This document shows positions 44,355 to 54,403 of a stretch of DNA of 64,000 nucleotides, one piece after another. The notes under the pieces are model-generated. The model did no database searches and was not told where the DNA came from. It was given only the letters and a program-made list of their open reading frames with translations. The position numbers and the translations under genes are program-made. This stretch comes from CBDEUK01 sp965250225 (GTDB taxonomy: Bacteria; Pseudomonadota; Gammaproteobacteria; Eutrophobiales; Eutrophobiaceae): assembly GCA_965250225.1 (NCBI GenBank), contig CBDFNQ010000017.1, forward strand, positions 1-64,000. The letters are read 5' to 3'. Every line of letters begins with the position of its first letter. Position 1 is the first letter of the stretch.

Positions 44355-45715
44355 GAGTCTATCTCCTGATCACGCTGTTGAACAACTTGCGCGGTGAAAC
44401 GCCGTCGTTGTTGTTCCAGCAGATAACCACCCACAATTAAAATAATCCCGCCAGCCATGAAAAAGAACGAACGGTTGAGTAGTGTCCAGAAAGTATCGAA
44501 ATAACGAGTGAGCAAACCAATGGCAAAAAAGATAAACGCCACGTTAATTAAAAATCGATTATTCGTGTTCATACCAGCAAACACCAACCAGACCAGTCCA
44601 CCGAAAAACAATAAATTAAACGCAATAGCGATCCAGCTACCATAGTCGCCAGTCACAAAAAGATTTGCAAGAATTAACACTATCGTTGCGCCAACCAACA
44701 GTTGTGCATATAACAAATAGGGTGTGCGTTCTTTGCTATACACGCGTTGCCTGTGCCACAAAGCCAAACCGAATAATATAACCAAAGCAACGATTGTTGA
44801 GATGATCCACAATGAGTCAGCTTCAACCCGGGCAATTGAATCATAATAATAATGAAAACCGCTTTGTAAGCGTGGAAACGTCAAGGCATATAAACTGATC
44901 AATACACCAATAACACTGTAATTTTGTACTGCACCTGAAAATTCTTTCAGGCGTGAATATGACTGCATCAACATTCCTATCACAAACAATATCAGATAAA
45001 TGATAAAATAAAGCTGCACCAGATACAGATAACCATCATTGCCCCAATAGAGTTCTATCCTGAACCAGGTGTAGATACTCCATATCAACAAAGAAATCAG
45101 AGCAAGATGTAATGCCGGTTTCCAATACCATAAATAAATAGCAGGTAGAATGGCTAACCATAAAATGAGATACCAGCCATGTATCCGGTCAAAGCCAAAC
45201 GATTCCATACTGGTCCAAAGTGTTGCTAATGCAATTGCAGCGATGAGTGCAGCTTGTGATCGCAATAAATAAGCAGTTAATACTCCGCCCAATGTCCACA
45301 GCAGTACACCATTCGGATAATGCGAATCGATATGATATATCTGGGCAATGAGCATGATGTTTGCACCAAACAGGATCACCCCCAACAAAAGAAATGCCTG
45401 ACCTAATTTTGGTGAACGTTCGGAATTAATGAAGTATCCACCGAGTGCATAAGCGGCGTAGAGTGAACCCAGTAACAAGAATAACTTTGCCAGCTTGCTC
45501 ATTTCATTCCAGTTAGCGGCAAAATAAGTGATGATGCCAGAACCCAGTAATAGCACACCCAGGATTGCTATGGCATAGGCGAGAAAATTCGTTTGTGAAA
45601 CCTGTTGATCGACATGTTCCACTATAGCCTGGCTGTTCTCTTCCGTGACCCAACCCTGTTCTATCCATGAAGGAAGTTCTTTGTGCAAGTGTTTTAAAAA
45701 TCGAGCCGAGTTCAT
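44351..45715 (-). CDS. DUF2157 polytopic membrane protein
   Basis: This 454-residue protein has about 14 hydrophobic helices after an N-terminal DUF2157 domain (LPSWIEQGWVTEENSQAIVEHV in parts). The second half resembles DUF4401. The ATG at 45715, with AAGGA upstream, is preferred over a TTG at 45721. Coupled with the GDYXXLXY gene. Confidence 0.85.
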   Translation of the reverse strand: MNSARFLKHLHKELPSWIEQGWVTEENSQAIVEHVDQQVSQTNFLAYAIAILGVLLLGSGIITYFAANWNEMSKLAKLFLLLGSLYAAYALGGYFINSERSPKLGQAFLLLGVILFGANIMLIAQIYHIDSHYPNGVLLWTLGGVLTAYLLRSQAALIAAIALATLWTSMESFGFDRIHGWYLILWLAILPAIYLWYWKPALHLALISLLIWSIYTWFRIELYWGNDGYLYLVQLYFIIYLILFVIGMLMQSYSRLKEFSGAVQNYSVIGVLISLYALTFPRLQSGFHYYYDSIARVEADSLWIISTIVALVILFGLALWHRQRVYSKERTPYLLYAQLLVGATIVLILANLFVTGDYGSWIAIAFNLLFFGGLVWLVFAGMNTNNRFLINVAFIFFAIGLLTRYFDTFWTLLNRSFFFMAGGIILIVGGYLLEQQRRRFTAQVVQQRDQEIDS

Positions 45716-45756
45716 AGTCAATCCTTAATGTTTCACATAGTGTACACGAAATATCA

Positions 45757-45783
45757 TCATTCCTGTGAAAGCGGGAATCCAGT
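45757..45783. repeat. dispersed palindrome, CATTCC...GGAATCCAG type
   Basis: CATTCCTGTGAAAGCGGGAATCCAG-like sequence (given in parts: ATTCC-TGTGAAAGC-GGGAAT) lies between the methyltransferase and DUF2157 genes. A related palindrome is at 56528-56560. Both resemble the CGTCATTCCCGC-type repeats widespread in proteobacterial intergenic regions. Confidence 0.6.
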
Positions 45784-45794
45784 TATGATGCGTG

Positions 45795-46451
45795 TCACCT
45801 TATTTCGTATTCACTTTTAAAATCCAGTCGTTGACTGACAATGGCTAGCCACGGTTGCTGCTCTCTTGGTTTACCATCAGGGCGATAGTAATAGTGAATT
45901 ACTTTAAAACAAGCTTGTTCGAGGTAGGCTTCACTTATTTCAAATTCCATGTAATGTCCATAGCGTTGTCCCTGCCATCCTTCGGTATTCCCTCTTGGGT
46001 TCGAAGAAAATAAAATACCTCCGGGTCGTAAAGCACGGTGGAATTCTCCTAAAACCCTGGGAAGTTCCTGACTTGGTACGTGAAACAGGGAAGCGTTTGC
46101 AAAAATACCATCGAAGCTACCCTCCTCCAGTTCAAGGTTCAGGAACTGTTGGTGTAGAGTAGGACAGCCACTATGTTGAAACGCCATCTGGCAAAATGTC
46201 TTACTACCATCCAGACCTATTGGTCTATGGCCTAAGGACTTAAACACACAAATGTCACGCCCAGGACCACAACCAAAATCCAGGATATCCAAAGTTTTTT
46301 CTGTGGGTAGTGCTTGCAGGAAGGCTTCAATATTTTGACTGACATCATGATCCCGTGTCCCTAGCCAAAAAGACTCCGAGTTTTTCTCGTAATGTTCGAG
46401 GGTGCATCTTTCTATTTCATCAAGATCGGTCGGGGAATTTTTTAATGACAT
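45795..46451 (-). CDS. class I SAM-dependent methyltransferase
   Basis: This 218-residue protein has motif I ILDFGCGPGRDICVF, an acidic end of strand 2 (GLDGSKTF), and FDGIFANASLFHVP and GGILFSSNPRG further on, all typical of methyltransferase domain 11/25 families. Substrate unknown. Confidence 0.88.
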   Translation of the reverse strand: MSLKNSPTDLDEIERCTLEHYEKNSESFWLGTRDHDVSQNIEAFLQALPTEKTLDILDFGCGPGRDICVFKSLGHRPIGLDGSKTFCQMAFQHSGCPTLHQQFLNLELEEGSFDGIFANASLFHVPSQELPRVLGEFHRALRPGGILFSSNPRGNTEGWQGQRYGHYMEFEISEAYLEQACFKVIHYYYRPDGKPREQQPWLAIVSQRLDFKSEYEIR

Positions 46452-46541
46452 TGAAATTTAATCATTCTGTACTCTTGGTTGTAAACATTAAACAATATCG
46501 AATAGTTAGATCAATTTCGTACGGGAAAGAGAACAAGAAGA

Positions 46542-46556
46542 AGGTGCCTTGCACCT
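46542..46556. repeat. short perfect hairpin AGGTGC-CTT-GCACCT
   Basis: This 15-base hairpin is followed on the plus strand by GATA and seven T residues. No plus-strand gene ends before it, so it is unlikely to terminate anything. Similar AGGTGC-type palindromes occur widely between genes. The 46452-46616 interval otherwise holds nothing that I recognise. Confidence 0.4.
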
Positions 46557-46616
46557 GATATTTTTTTAATCTGGCTCATATTCAATGTATCAATCGACAT
46601 GTAAACCGTTTGATTT

Positions 46617-47678
46617 CTATGTGTTTTCAGTAATAAATAACGCTAATTGTTTTGTTTTTTGCATGAGATTCTCATGATTTTCCAGACCCTGAATAAACCT
46701 TTCTGGAATGTTATCTATACCAACTTGAGCACCAACCAGAGCACCTGTGAGCATTGCCCTGGCCTGATTTTGTCCCCCTCCATTGATAGCGTGCAATACG
46801 GCTAATTCAAAATTATCCGCATAGCGTGTAGCCAGATAATATGCCGGAGGCAGCTGATGATAAATAGCGCATGGCATTCCATAGATTAATGCAACTTTCG
46901 AGGCTGGCTCAATAGACACAGAAGGATCTTTTGCTGCGCGGGCAATACATGAAGGAGTTAATAGTGCATCAGGTGATGCAAAAGCACCTGCCCCGGAAGG
47001 TTTGCTCTCTGCGATACTCATTGCATGAAAAGGTAGTTTTTGTTCCGCTACTAATTTCATTAGCGTTGAGGAAATATGTTCGTCTAATGTCTCGCCTTGT
47101 ACGAGTAAACCCAGTGTAGCCGAATAAGCAACCGTCATTGCGACGATTGATTCATCACATTGAGTGAGTAGTGTGTTTTGGCTAACAGAGTTTGCGAGTT
47201 TTTCTGGCTCATTGGCATAGCGGACGGCAAGCGCGATGTTGCGCTCCGCTGCCTCGGTGTTATCCGTATGTCCAGCTACTTCACCCCAGGGAAGATTGTG
47301 TTGTGTTCGCAAGACCCAACTTTCTCGAATCGATTGGCTGGTAAAACCGCCCGGACCTACGTTTGGCGTCCCGTCCAATTGAGGAAAAAGTTCATTGTCC
47401 AACTTGTTACAAAAATCTTTTTCATTGTAGTCTTCTTGCTCAATAACTGAACGAATGAGCATGTCGAGTAATATACCTGACTGAGAAATCTGTCCAGCTT
47501 TCATCCCCCCGTGATATCGCTCAGGTTTTGGATCCGTATAATCGTCTATCCAGGTTCCATACTCTTGTCGTAATTCATCAAGGTTATAATACCAGTGTGG
47601 TCCTAAACCGAGTGCATCACCAATGAATGCACCCATGAGTGCACCTCTGGCACGCTGATGAATAGTAGTAGATGTCAT
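46617..47678 (-). CDS. ADP-ribosylglycohydrolase-family protein
   Basis: This 353-residue protein has the family's metal-binding segments: LMGAFIGDALGLGPHWYYN and GHTDNTEAAERNIALA, with HAINGGGQNQARAMLTGALVGAQVG near the C-terminus (in parts). The last differs from the usual GGDTDT motif, so catalytic competence is uncertain. It is 15 bases after the ABC ATPase gene and may be cotranscribed with the peptide transporter. RBS AGAGGAGTT precedes ATG 47678. Confidence 0.85.
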   Translation of the reverse strand: MTSTTIHQRARGALMGAFIGDALGLGPHWYYNLDELRQEYGTWIDDYTDPKPERYHGGMKAGQISQSGILLDMLIRSVIEQEDYNEKDFCNKLDNELFPQLDGTPNVGPGGFTSQSIRESWVLRTQHNLPWGEVAGHTDNTEAAERNIALAVRYANEPEKLANSVSQNTLLTQCDESIVAMTVAYSATLGLLVQGETLDEHISSTLMKLVAEQKLPFHAMSIAESKPSGAGAFASPDALLTPSCIARAAKDPSVSIEPASKVALIYGMPCAIYHQLPPAYYLATRYADNFELAVLHAINGGGQNQARAMLTGALVGAQVGIDNIPERFIQGLENHENLMQKTKQLALFITENT

Positions 47679-47693
47679 GTGAACTCCTCTTAA

Positions 47694-49331
47694 TTAAGAC
47701 GCTTTATCAACCAAAGTCTCCACTCTTGGCACAGCCGCTAATAATTGTTGAGTATACTTGTGTTGTGGATTGTACATCACCTCGTCCACGGTACCTTGTT
47801 CAACGATTTCACCTTTGTACATAACCGCAACATAGTCTGCCAGGTATTCCACCACACTGATGTTATGAGTGATGAACAAATATGCCAGTTTGAAATTACT
47901 TTGTAATTCCCTGAGTAAATCGAGGATTTGAGATTGAACAGAGACATCTAGTGCACTAGTTGGTTCGTCACAGATAATCAATTGTGGTTCAACGGCAAGC
48001 GCACGAGCAATGCAGATGCGTTGTCGTTGTCCTCCTGAAAATTCATGTGGGTATCGAGACAGATGATCTGGTTCAAGACCTACCTGTTCAAGCAATATTT
48101 CAATACGTTGCAAACGGTCAGCCTTGTCTTTACCAATACCCTGAGCCAACATACCTTCTTCGATGATGTCCTTGATCATCATTCGCGGGTTCATGGACGA
48201 ATAAGGATCCTGAAAAATAATTTGAATGTCGGTGCGTTTTTTTCTCAGTGATTTTGCATCCAGTGTTGTCATTTCTTGATCATTAAAAACTACACTGCCG
48301 GAAGTGGGTTTCAATAATTGTAAAATTCCTTTCCCCATGGTGGTTTTGCCTGAACCTGATTCGCCAACAATCGCCACTGTCTCCCCTGCCCTGATCTCAA
48401 TCGACACACCATCAACTGCCTTCACATGTCCGACCACACGTTTCAGAAAACCCTTTCGGATCGGAAAATGAACCTTTAAATCTTTAACACTTAAGATTGC
48501 ATCCTTCGATTCTGAAACTGATTTTCGCTGTTCCTGATCGCGTTTTGATTTAGTAGGAAGTGAAGCAAATAAATGTTTTGAGTAATCGTGTGCAGGCCCT
48601 TTGAAAAATTTATCCTGCTGTTCCAGTTCAACAATTTTTCCCTGGTACATGACTGCTACCTGATCGGCAATTTGATTAGCTACCCCCAGATCATGGGTAA
48701 TGAATAAAATCCCCATGCCGGTATCTTTTTGTAATTGTTTTAATAGTTCCAGAACCTGTGCTTGTATGGTTACGTCCAGTGCAGTTGTCGGCTCATCGGC
48801 AATGAGTAAATCCGGTTCTCCCGCTAATGCCATGGCAATCATAATCCGTTGTTTCATGCCACCAGAAAATTGATGTGGATATTCATTGATGCGTCGTTGT
48901 GGTTCCGGTATACCAACCGCGTCGAGTAATTCAATCACTCGATTTTTTTGTTTTGCTCCTTTCAGACCTTTGTGTTGCAACAATGACTCACCAATTTGTT
49001 GCCCGGCGGTTAATACTGGATTGAGCGACGTTTGTGGTTCCTGAAAGATCATGGCAATCTGTCTGCCACGAATATCTCTCATGGCAAACTCCGGCAATTC
49101 AAATAAATTGTTACCATTTAAACGAACACTGCCAGCCGTCACATCGGCAGCCGGTGGTAACAATCTCATAATCGATAATGCTGTTATCGATTTACCACAA
49201 CCGGACTCGCCTAATAACACCGTAGTCTCACCTTTATTCATGCTAAAGCTGATGTTATCAACAGCAATAATTCGATTCTCGCCCATACCAAAACAGGTGG
49301 TTAAATTTTCAATTTCGAGTAATTGACTCAC
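47694..49331 (-). CDS. yejF: fused peptide ABC transporter ATPase (YejF-like)
   Basis: This 545-residue protein has two ATPase domains in one chain, with Walker A GESGCGKS and GESGSGKT, signatures FSGGMKQRIMIAMAL and FSGGQRQRICIARAL, and Walker B ADEPTTALD and CDEPTSALD. This fusion is typical of YejF/GsiA-type transporters for oligopeptides or related solutes. It lies in an operon with two permeases and a binding protein. Confidence 0.9.
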   Translation of the reverse strand: MSQLLEIENLTTCFGMGENRIIAVDNISFSMNKGETTVLLGESGCGKSITALSIMRLLPPAADVTAGSVRLNGNNLFELPEFAMRDIRGRQIAMIFQEPQTSLNPVLTAGQQIGESLLQHKGLKGAKQKNRVIELLDAVGIPEPQRRINEYPHQFSGGMKQRIMIAMALAGEPDLLIADEPTTALDVTIQAQVLELLKQLQKDTGMGILFITHDLGVANQIADQVAVMYQGKIVELEQQDKFFKGPAHDYSKHLFASLPTKSKRDQEQRKSVSESKDAILSVKDLKVHFPIRKGFLKRVVGHVKAVDGVSIEIRAGETVAIVGESGSGKTTMGKGILQLLKPTSGSVVFNDQEMTTLDAKSLRKKRTDIQIIFQDPYSSMNPRMMIKDIIEEGMLAQGIGKDKADRLQRIEILLEQVGLEPDHLSRYPHEFSGGQRQRICIARALAVEPQLIICDEPTSALDVSVQSQILDLLRELQSNFKLAYLFITHNISVVEYLADYVAVMYKGEIVEQGTVDEVMYNPQHKYTQQLLAAVPRVETLVDKAS

Positions 49332-49333
49332 AA

Positions 49334-49732
49334 TTAATCCACTTCCTCTGGAACGATACGAGGTTTACGATCTTCATCAAGCGCGACAAAAACCAGTTCG
49401 GCCTCGGTGACTTTAATGGTTTGCGGTTTCTTCGAATTACGTTGAGCGTATACTTTTACGTCCACCGTGATAGACGTTTTACCTACCTTGGTAACATTAG
49501 AATAGCAGCTTAGAAGATCACCGACGAAGACAGGCTGATTAAATTCAAGAGAGTTGACCTTCACCGTTGCAACACGTCCCTTCGCCCTCATGATCGCAGC
49601 GATTGAAGCCGCTATATCAATCTGTGACATGATCCAGCCACCAAAAATACTGCCACCCGCATTGGTATCTTTTGGCATGGCGACAATACGCAGAGCTGGT
49701 TGTTCATCAGGCAATTCGTTACTGTTGATCAT
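49334..49732 (-). CDS. yciA: acyl-CoA thioesterase, YciA family
   Basis: This 132-residue hotdog-fold protein has IFGGWIMSQIDIAASIAA (catalytic Asp) and VKVNSLEFNQPVFVGDLL, as in YciA. It hydrolyses various acyl-CoAs. It lies three to four bases from its neighbours, inside the peptide transporter operon between permease and ATPase genes, which is unusual for a metabolic enzyme. Confidence 0.92.
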   Translation of the reverse strand: MINSNELPDEQPALRIVAMPKDTNAGGSIFGGWIMSQIDIAASIAAIMRAKGRVATVKVNSLEFNQPVFVGDLLSCYSNVTKVGKTSITVDVKVYAQRNSKKPQTIKVTEAELVFVALDEDRKPRIVPEEVD

Positions 49733-49735
49733 TTT

Positions 49736-51148
49736 TTATCCTCGTTCATTGCGTATTCGTGGATCGAAGGCATCGCGTACTGCATCGGAAAAAAGATTTG
49801 CCGCCAAGACCAGACCCAACATAAATAGAAAGGCCGCACCCAACGACCACCAGACAATCGGTTCTCTTGCCATTTCCAGACGTGCGCTGTTGATCATATT
49901 ACCCCAACTGGACATGCTGGGATCGACACCGATATTAATATAAGCGAGTACTGCTTCTGCCAATACCAGTCCACTGAAATCGAGAACAACAGAGATCATA
50001 ACGATGTGCATGACATTGGGTAATAAATGCCGCAACATGATTGTAAAATTACTCACACCAAAAGCCTGTGCGGCCTGTACATAATCGATCTCACGAAGCT
50101 TCATGGCCTCACCTCTTAACAAACGGCACAATCCGGTCCAACTCATGATGCCAAGGATGAGACATAAAAAAAGTAACCGTAGATCGGCTCGGTGGGCAGT
50201 ACTGGTAAAATCATTAGCATGATTACTCATATAAACTTCAAGCATGAGGATCGCTGCAGCAATCAATAGCACGCCGGGAATTGAATTTAAGGTGGTATAT
50301 ATGTATTGAATGACATCATCGATCCAGCCTCGAAAATAACCCGCCATAATGCCTAACAACAAAGCAAACGGTAACATAACCAGTGTTGTTAAGGCTCCAA
50401 TCACCAAACCAGTGCGTATACCTTTTAAGGCTTGATAAAACACATCCTGCCCGACTTTGTCAGTACCAAAAATATGATAGTAATGGGATAGATACATTGC
50501 CCAGGTTAAACCAATAATAATAATACCTAGTGTTATCAAGATAACATGCCAGGGCACGTGACTTCGTTTTTTAATTACGCTTTGTAAACACTCATTGAAA
50601 TTTGTCGATATGCGTCTTGTCTTTAGAAACAATATGACTGCGCTTAGAACAGCCCAGATGATTAAACCAAGAAATATTGCCACAATGGATTTAAGCAGAA
50701 TATCAGTATTGATTTCTTTGGTGGGGTTATCAAGATGACTAGCAGCGTATTGCAATCTAGGATATTCATGAAGTTTGCTGCCATCCTCTTTTTCAATTGT
50801 TTCTTTGGAAAAACCATGACTAGCAAATGGTGCTGAGTAAGTTTTCTCTGTCTGACTTCTTAAGTTCATCAGCAAAGTATCTAGTACACTTAATATTTCC
50901 GTCGAGTACTGAACGTCTTTATTACTCATCTCGGATTGTTCGATCTTCGGATGATAATGAAGTGAATCCAACAGGCCAATAGTAATATAAAACAATAGTA
51001 CAACTGCTGAGGCCATCGCCATGGATTTGCGTCCAACCTGACTCCAGGGCGCACGTAAATGTTCATGACTGCGCGCATACCAGATAAATAACAAGACTAT
51101 GCCAAGTAACAGAAAGATAAGGGCATCGGTGATAAAGAGTACAGGCAT
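49736..51148 (-). CDS. yejE: peptide ABC transporter permease (YejE/DppC-like)
   Basis: This 470-residue permease has a long N-terminal extension with two helices before the BPD-type core (FGTDKVGQDVFYQALKGIRTG in parts, LREIDYVQAAQAFGVSNFTIMLRHLLPNV with the EAA loop). Most DppC proteins are about 300 residues, so the extension is notable. It starts two bases after the first permease gene. Confidence 0.9.
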   Translation of the reverse strand: MPVLFITDALIFLLLGIVLLFIWYARSHEHLRAPWSQVGRKSMAMASAVVLLFYITIGLLDSLHYHPKIEQSEMSNKDVQYSTEILSVLDTLLMNLRSQTEKTYSAPFASHGFSKETIEKEDGSKLHEYPRLQYAASHLDNPTKEINTDILLKSIVAIFLGLIIWAVLSAVILFLKTRRISTNFNECLQSVIKKRSHVPWHVILITLGIIIIGLTWAMYLSHYYHIFGTDKVGQDVFYQALKGIRTGLVIGALTTLVMLPFALLLGIMAGYFRGWIDDVIQYIYTTLNSIPGVLLIAAAILMLEVYMSNHANDFTSTAHRADLRLLFLCLILGIMSWTGLCRLLRGEAMKLREIDYVQAAQAFGVSNFTIMLRHLLPNVMHIVMISVVLDFSGLVLAEAVLAYINIGVDPSMSSWGNMINSARLEMAREPIVWWSLGAAFLFMLGLVLAANLFSDAVRDAFDPRIRNERG

Positions 51149-51150
51149 AA

Positions 51151-52128
51151 TTAATTTAATCTGATCCTTGGATCAACCAACGTGTAGGAAATGTCTGTTA
51201 GTAATAAACCGATGATGTAGAGTACCGAACCCAGGAAAACCATAGAACGAACAATGGCGAAATCCTGACGGTTAATCGCATCAATGGTGTAACTTCCCAG
51301 ACCCGGAATGGCAAAAAAAGATTCGGTGATCAAACTACCAATAAATAACATGGGCAGGACAACGACAACGCCCGTTAAAATAGGGATCAAACCATTGCGA
51401 AGTACATGCCGAAACAAAATAATTTTTTCAGGCAGGCCTTTTGCACGTGCCGTTCGGATAAAATCTTTTCCCATTTCTTCAAGAAACAAGGTTCGATACC
51501 AGCGAGTGCTGCCGCCTACTCCTCCAATTAAACCAACCAGGACAGGTAGGACAATAAATTTAAACGCATTCACACCAGTGTCATAACCCGATATGGGGAC
51601 AAGATGTAATAATTTACTGAAAATAACCTGGCCACCGATAATATAAAACAAAGCCGATATGGACATCATGAAGACACAAAACACGACACCCCAAACATCA
51701 ACATAGGTTGCGCGGAAAAAAGCCAATATTAATGCAAAGGTAATATAAACCAATAAACCTAGAAACAAACCAGGCAAGGTAATGGCAAGACTAGGCCACA
51801 TCCGCTGTGAGATGTCATAACCAATATCACGGCCGCTATCGGAACGACCAAAGTCAAAGACGAATAGCCTGACTGATTTTTTGAAAAAAATAGTCTCGGT
51901 GAATTTTTTAAAGCTTGATGCTTCGGAATTCCAGACAATGGGTTTGTCATAGCCACGCTCTTTTTTCCAGTTGTTCATTGCTTCCTGCGTCAGACGTTTC
52001 TCACCCAACTGCATCCGGGCCATATCATCTGGAGAATTAACAACAAAAAATAAAACAAATGTAATAATATTAACGCCAATCAGGATCGGGATGGCATAGA
52101 GAACACGACGAATAATATAGCCAATCAT
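51151..52128 (-). CDS. yejB: peptide ABC transporter permease (YejB/DppB-like)
   Basis: This 325-residue inner-membrane permease begins MIGYIIRRVLYAIPILIGVN and contains DFIRTARAKGLPEKIILFRHVLRNGLIPIL (the EAA loop, in parts) and FAIPGLGSYTIDAI. The start overlaps the substrate-binding gene by four bases. Confidence 0.92.
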   Translation of the reverse strand: MIGYIIRRVLYAIPILIGVNIITFVLFFVVNSPDDMARMQLGEKRLTQEAMNNWKKERGYDKPIVWNSEASSFKKFTETIFFKKSVRLFVFDFGRSDSGRDIGYDISQRMWPSLAITLPGLFLGLLVYITFALILAFFRATYVDVWGVVFCVFMMSISALFYIIGGQVIFSKLLHLVPISGYDTGVNAFKFIVLPVLVGLIGGVGGSTRWYRTLFLEEMGKDFIRTARAKGLPEKIILFRHVLRNGLIPILTGVVVVLPMLFIGSLITESFFAIPGLGSYTIDAINRQDFAIVRSMVFLGSVLYIIGLLLTDISYTLVDPRIRLN

Positions 52129-54275
52129 TCTATCTTCGCCTGTTGTTTGCGTTTATAGGTTCTGTAGGCCGGTAAAATACTGATAACAAGAATAATCAGA
52201 ATAATTAGAACTGGCCACCACAACGGTTGATTCCATTTCTCTCTTGATTGATTACGAAGTTTGTTATCAATCGCTTTATACTTCAGTTTATTATTCGCCA
52301 TTAAATTGGGTTTGGCATTTTCATACCAACTGTGATGCAGGGAAAAAGCGACTGGGTGATATCCCCATATCCACGGAGCATCCTTCTGTACAATACTCAC
52401 CATTTTATTAATGACGGCTTGTCGTGCTTCACCATTATTCATAGATTTCATTTTGTTGAACAATGCATCAAATTCAGTGTTTTCATAATTGGAGGCATTT
52501 TCACCGTTGATCTCTATTTTTCGATTAGGGCCGTATAACAGAAATAGAAAATTTTCCGGATCAGGGTAATCGGCATTCCAACCCCAGCGATATATCTGTG
52601 ATGTTCCGTTTAGCATTTTTTCCTGAAAACGATTGTAATCCGTGGCACGTATTACCAGATTAATATTTAGTTTTTTAAATTGTTTCAGAAGCCAATCGTA
52701 ATAGGCCTTGGAACCAGGCCCGGCAAGCGGGGAATCAAAAAACAAAACTAGAGCTTCGCCGGTTTCATTATCACGGCCATTTTCGTATCCGGCCTCTGCC
52801 AAAAGTTGTTTTGCTTCTTCAATCGATTTACGAACTGGTTTGCCGTTCTTCCAGTCATATATATAAGGATTAAAACCAGCCTCACCTGCAACATGACCAA
52901 AAATACCCGGTGGGATCGGACCCTGTGATGCGATACCTCGGCCATTAGCAAAGATGGAGATCAATTCCTCGATATCCACAGCGATAGAGATGGCCCGTCT
53001 TAACAAACGTGCACGTTCACCATCACCTCCAACAACTTCATTACGTATATTGAAACCAATATAAGACGTTGATGTGGTAACGGCAGTGATCAAACGAATA
53101 TCTCGCTCTTGCATTTGTTGAGTCAGATCCGCTTCTCCTGAAGCCGAGATTGTAATAGCCTGATCAAAACTGTCAGACACGATCCCAGATGTATCGTAAT
53201 AACCTTGCAGGAACTTGTTCCAGGTAGGTATGTTCTCTTTTTCCAGACTATAAATCGCCTTATCAATAAAGGGCATGGATTCACCGGCGTATTTTAACAG
53301 GCCATTCGTGCTGTCATCTCCTTCACCTTCTGTTGGATAAGCTTCGCCTCGAAAGTTTGGATTACGTACCATCACCATACGCCGATTGGGGTTGTTTTCT
53401 GTTAACATAAATGGTCCGGTGCCAATAGGATACCAATCCAGAGTAATATTACGTTCCTCCATGCCAGCTTGTTGATAAAACACATCGGCTTCCCAGGGCA
53501 TAGGCGAAAAGAAATACATGGACAACCAATAAATAAATTGTGGGTATTTTTCTTTCAATGTAATTTGATAGGTATATTGATCAATAACTTTGACACCACT
53601 CAAGTCAACTTCACGCAAATCAGAGTATTGCCTACTGTGTTTGTTGTTTATTTCCGTTAGTTCCTGACTTAAATCTTGCAAACCCTGAATGTATTTCATC
53701 ATCAAACCGGCAATCGGTGAATGGAGTGTTGGATGAGCCATACGTTTTATTTGATAAACATAATCCTCGGCAATAAGTTCGCGCGTTCCCTGATATTCAA
53801 AATCAGACAGAGTGTGAACGGATTGTAAATCAACTTCTGACATATCGTGATAACGATAGTGTCCGATATTATTTTTCGCCAAAGCCGGATGCGGTTGGTA
53901 TTCAATGCCGGGCTTGATCGTTATGGTGTAAACGACTTTGGCAATCTGTTCGGTTGGTGCATTGTTCTCCAGTTGATTGCCGCTAACATCATAGTACACC
54001 GGCACGGGTATGGATTCGGCTGTTAGCGTGGTTAATTGATAAGGCCGTTTGAGAAAATGATACTGCAAAATCGGTTCATAGATTTGACCCAGAAAGATAT
54101 ATTCATTCGCGCTATAGGAACTGGCAGGGTCGAGATGTTTAGGCCGTTCCGTAAAAGAATCATAATAAATCCTCTGGCTTCCATCTTTTTCTGGATAGGG
54201 ATTGTTCCAGGCGGAATCGGCACAGGCGGTTAGTAATAAACACACTGCAAGGCTAAATAGGAAACAGTCTTTCAT
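52125..54275 (-). CDS. peptide ABC transporter substrate-binding lipoprotein with C-terminal helix
   Basis: This 716-residue family 5 binding protein has a lipoprotein signal (FLFSLAVCLLLTACAD; lipobox LTAC), PTEQIAKVVYTITIKPGIEYQ (in parts), YPIGTGPFMLTENNPNRRM and GWNADYPDPENFLFLLYGPNRK (in parts). A hydrophobic helix near the C-terminus (WWPVLIILIILVISILPAY) with a basic tail would anchor it at the other end too. Most homologues lack this helix. It is the first gene of the operon. Confidence 0.88.
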   Translation of the reverse strand: MKDCFLFSLAVCLLLTACADSAWNNPYPEKDGSQRIYYDSFTERPKHLDPASSYSANEYIFLGQIYEPILQYHFLKRPYQLTTLTAESIPVPVYYDVSGNQLENNAPTEQIAKVVYTITIKPGIEYQPHPALAKNNIGHYRYHDMSEVDLQSVHTLSDFEYQGTRELIAEDYVYQIKRMAHPTLHSPIAGLMMKYIQGLQDLSQELTEINNKHSRQYSDLREVDLSGVKVIDQYTYQITLKEKYPQFIYWLSMYFFSPMPWEADVFYQQAGMEERNITLDWYPIGTGPFMLTENNPNRRMVMVRNPNFRGEAYPTEGEGDDSTNGLLKYAGESMPFIDKAIYSLEKENIPTWNKFLQGYYDTSGIVSDSFDQAITISASGEADLTQQMQERDIRLITAVTTSTSYIGFNIRNEVVGGDGERARLLRRAISIAVDIEELISIFANGRGIASQGPIPPGIFGHVAGEAGFNPYIYDWKNGKPVRKSIEEAKQLLAEAGYENGRDNETGEALVLFFDSPLAGPGSKAYYDWLLKQFKKLNINLVIRATDYNRFQEKMLNGTSQIYRWGWNADYPDPENFLFLLYGPNRKIEINGENASNYENTEFDALFNKMKSMNNGEARQAVINKMVSIVQKDAPWIWGYHPVAFSLHHSWYENAKPNLMANNKLKYKAIDNKLRNQSREKWNQPLWWPVLIILIILVISILPAYRTYKRKQQAKIE

Positions 54276-54403
54276 GAAAAAAATAATTAATGGTCTATGT
54301 AGATTTTTTTTGTATGGATTTATAATGGCTATTATAAACTTCAGCAGTTTGCTGTACAGTTTGACCCTATTATTACATTCAGTTTCAAATACAGGTGAAA
54401 AAA

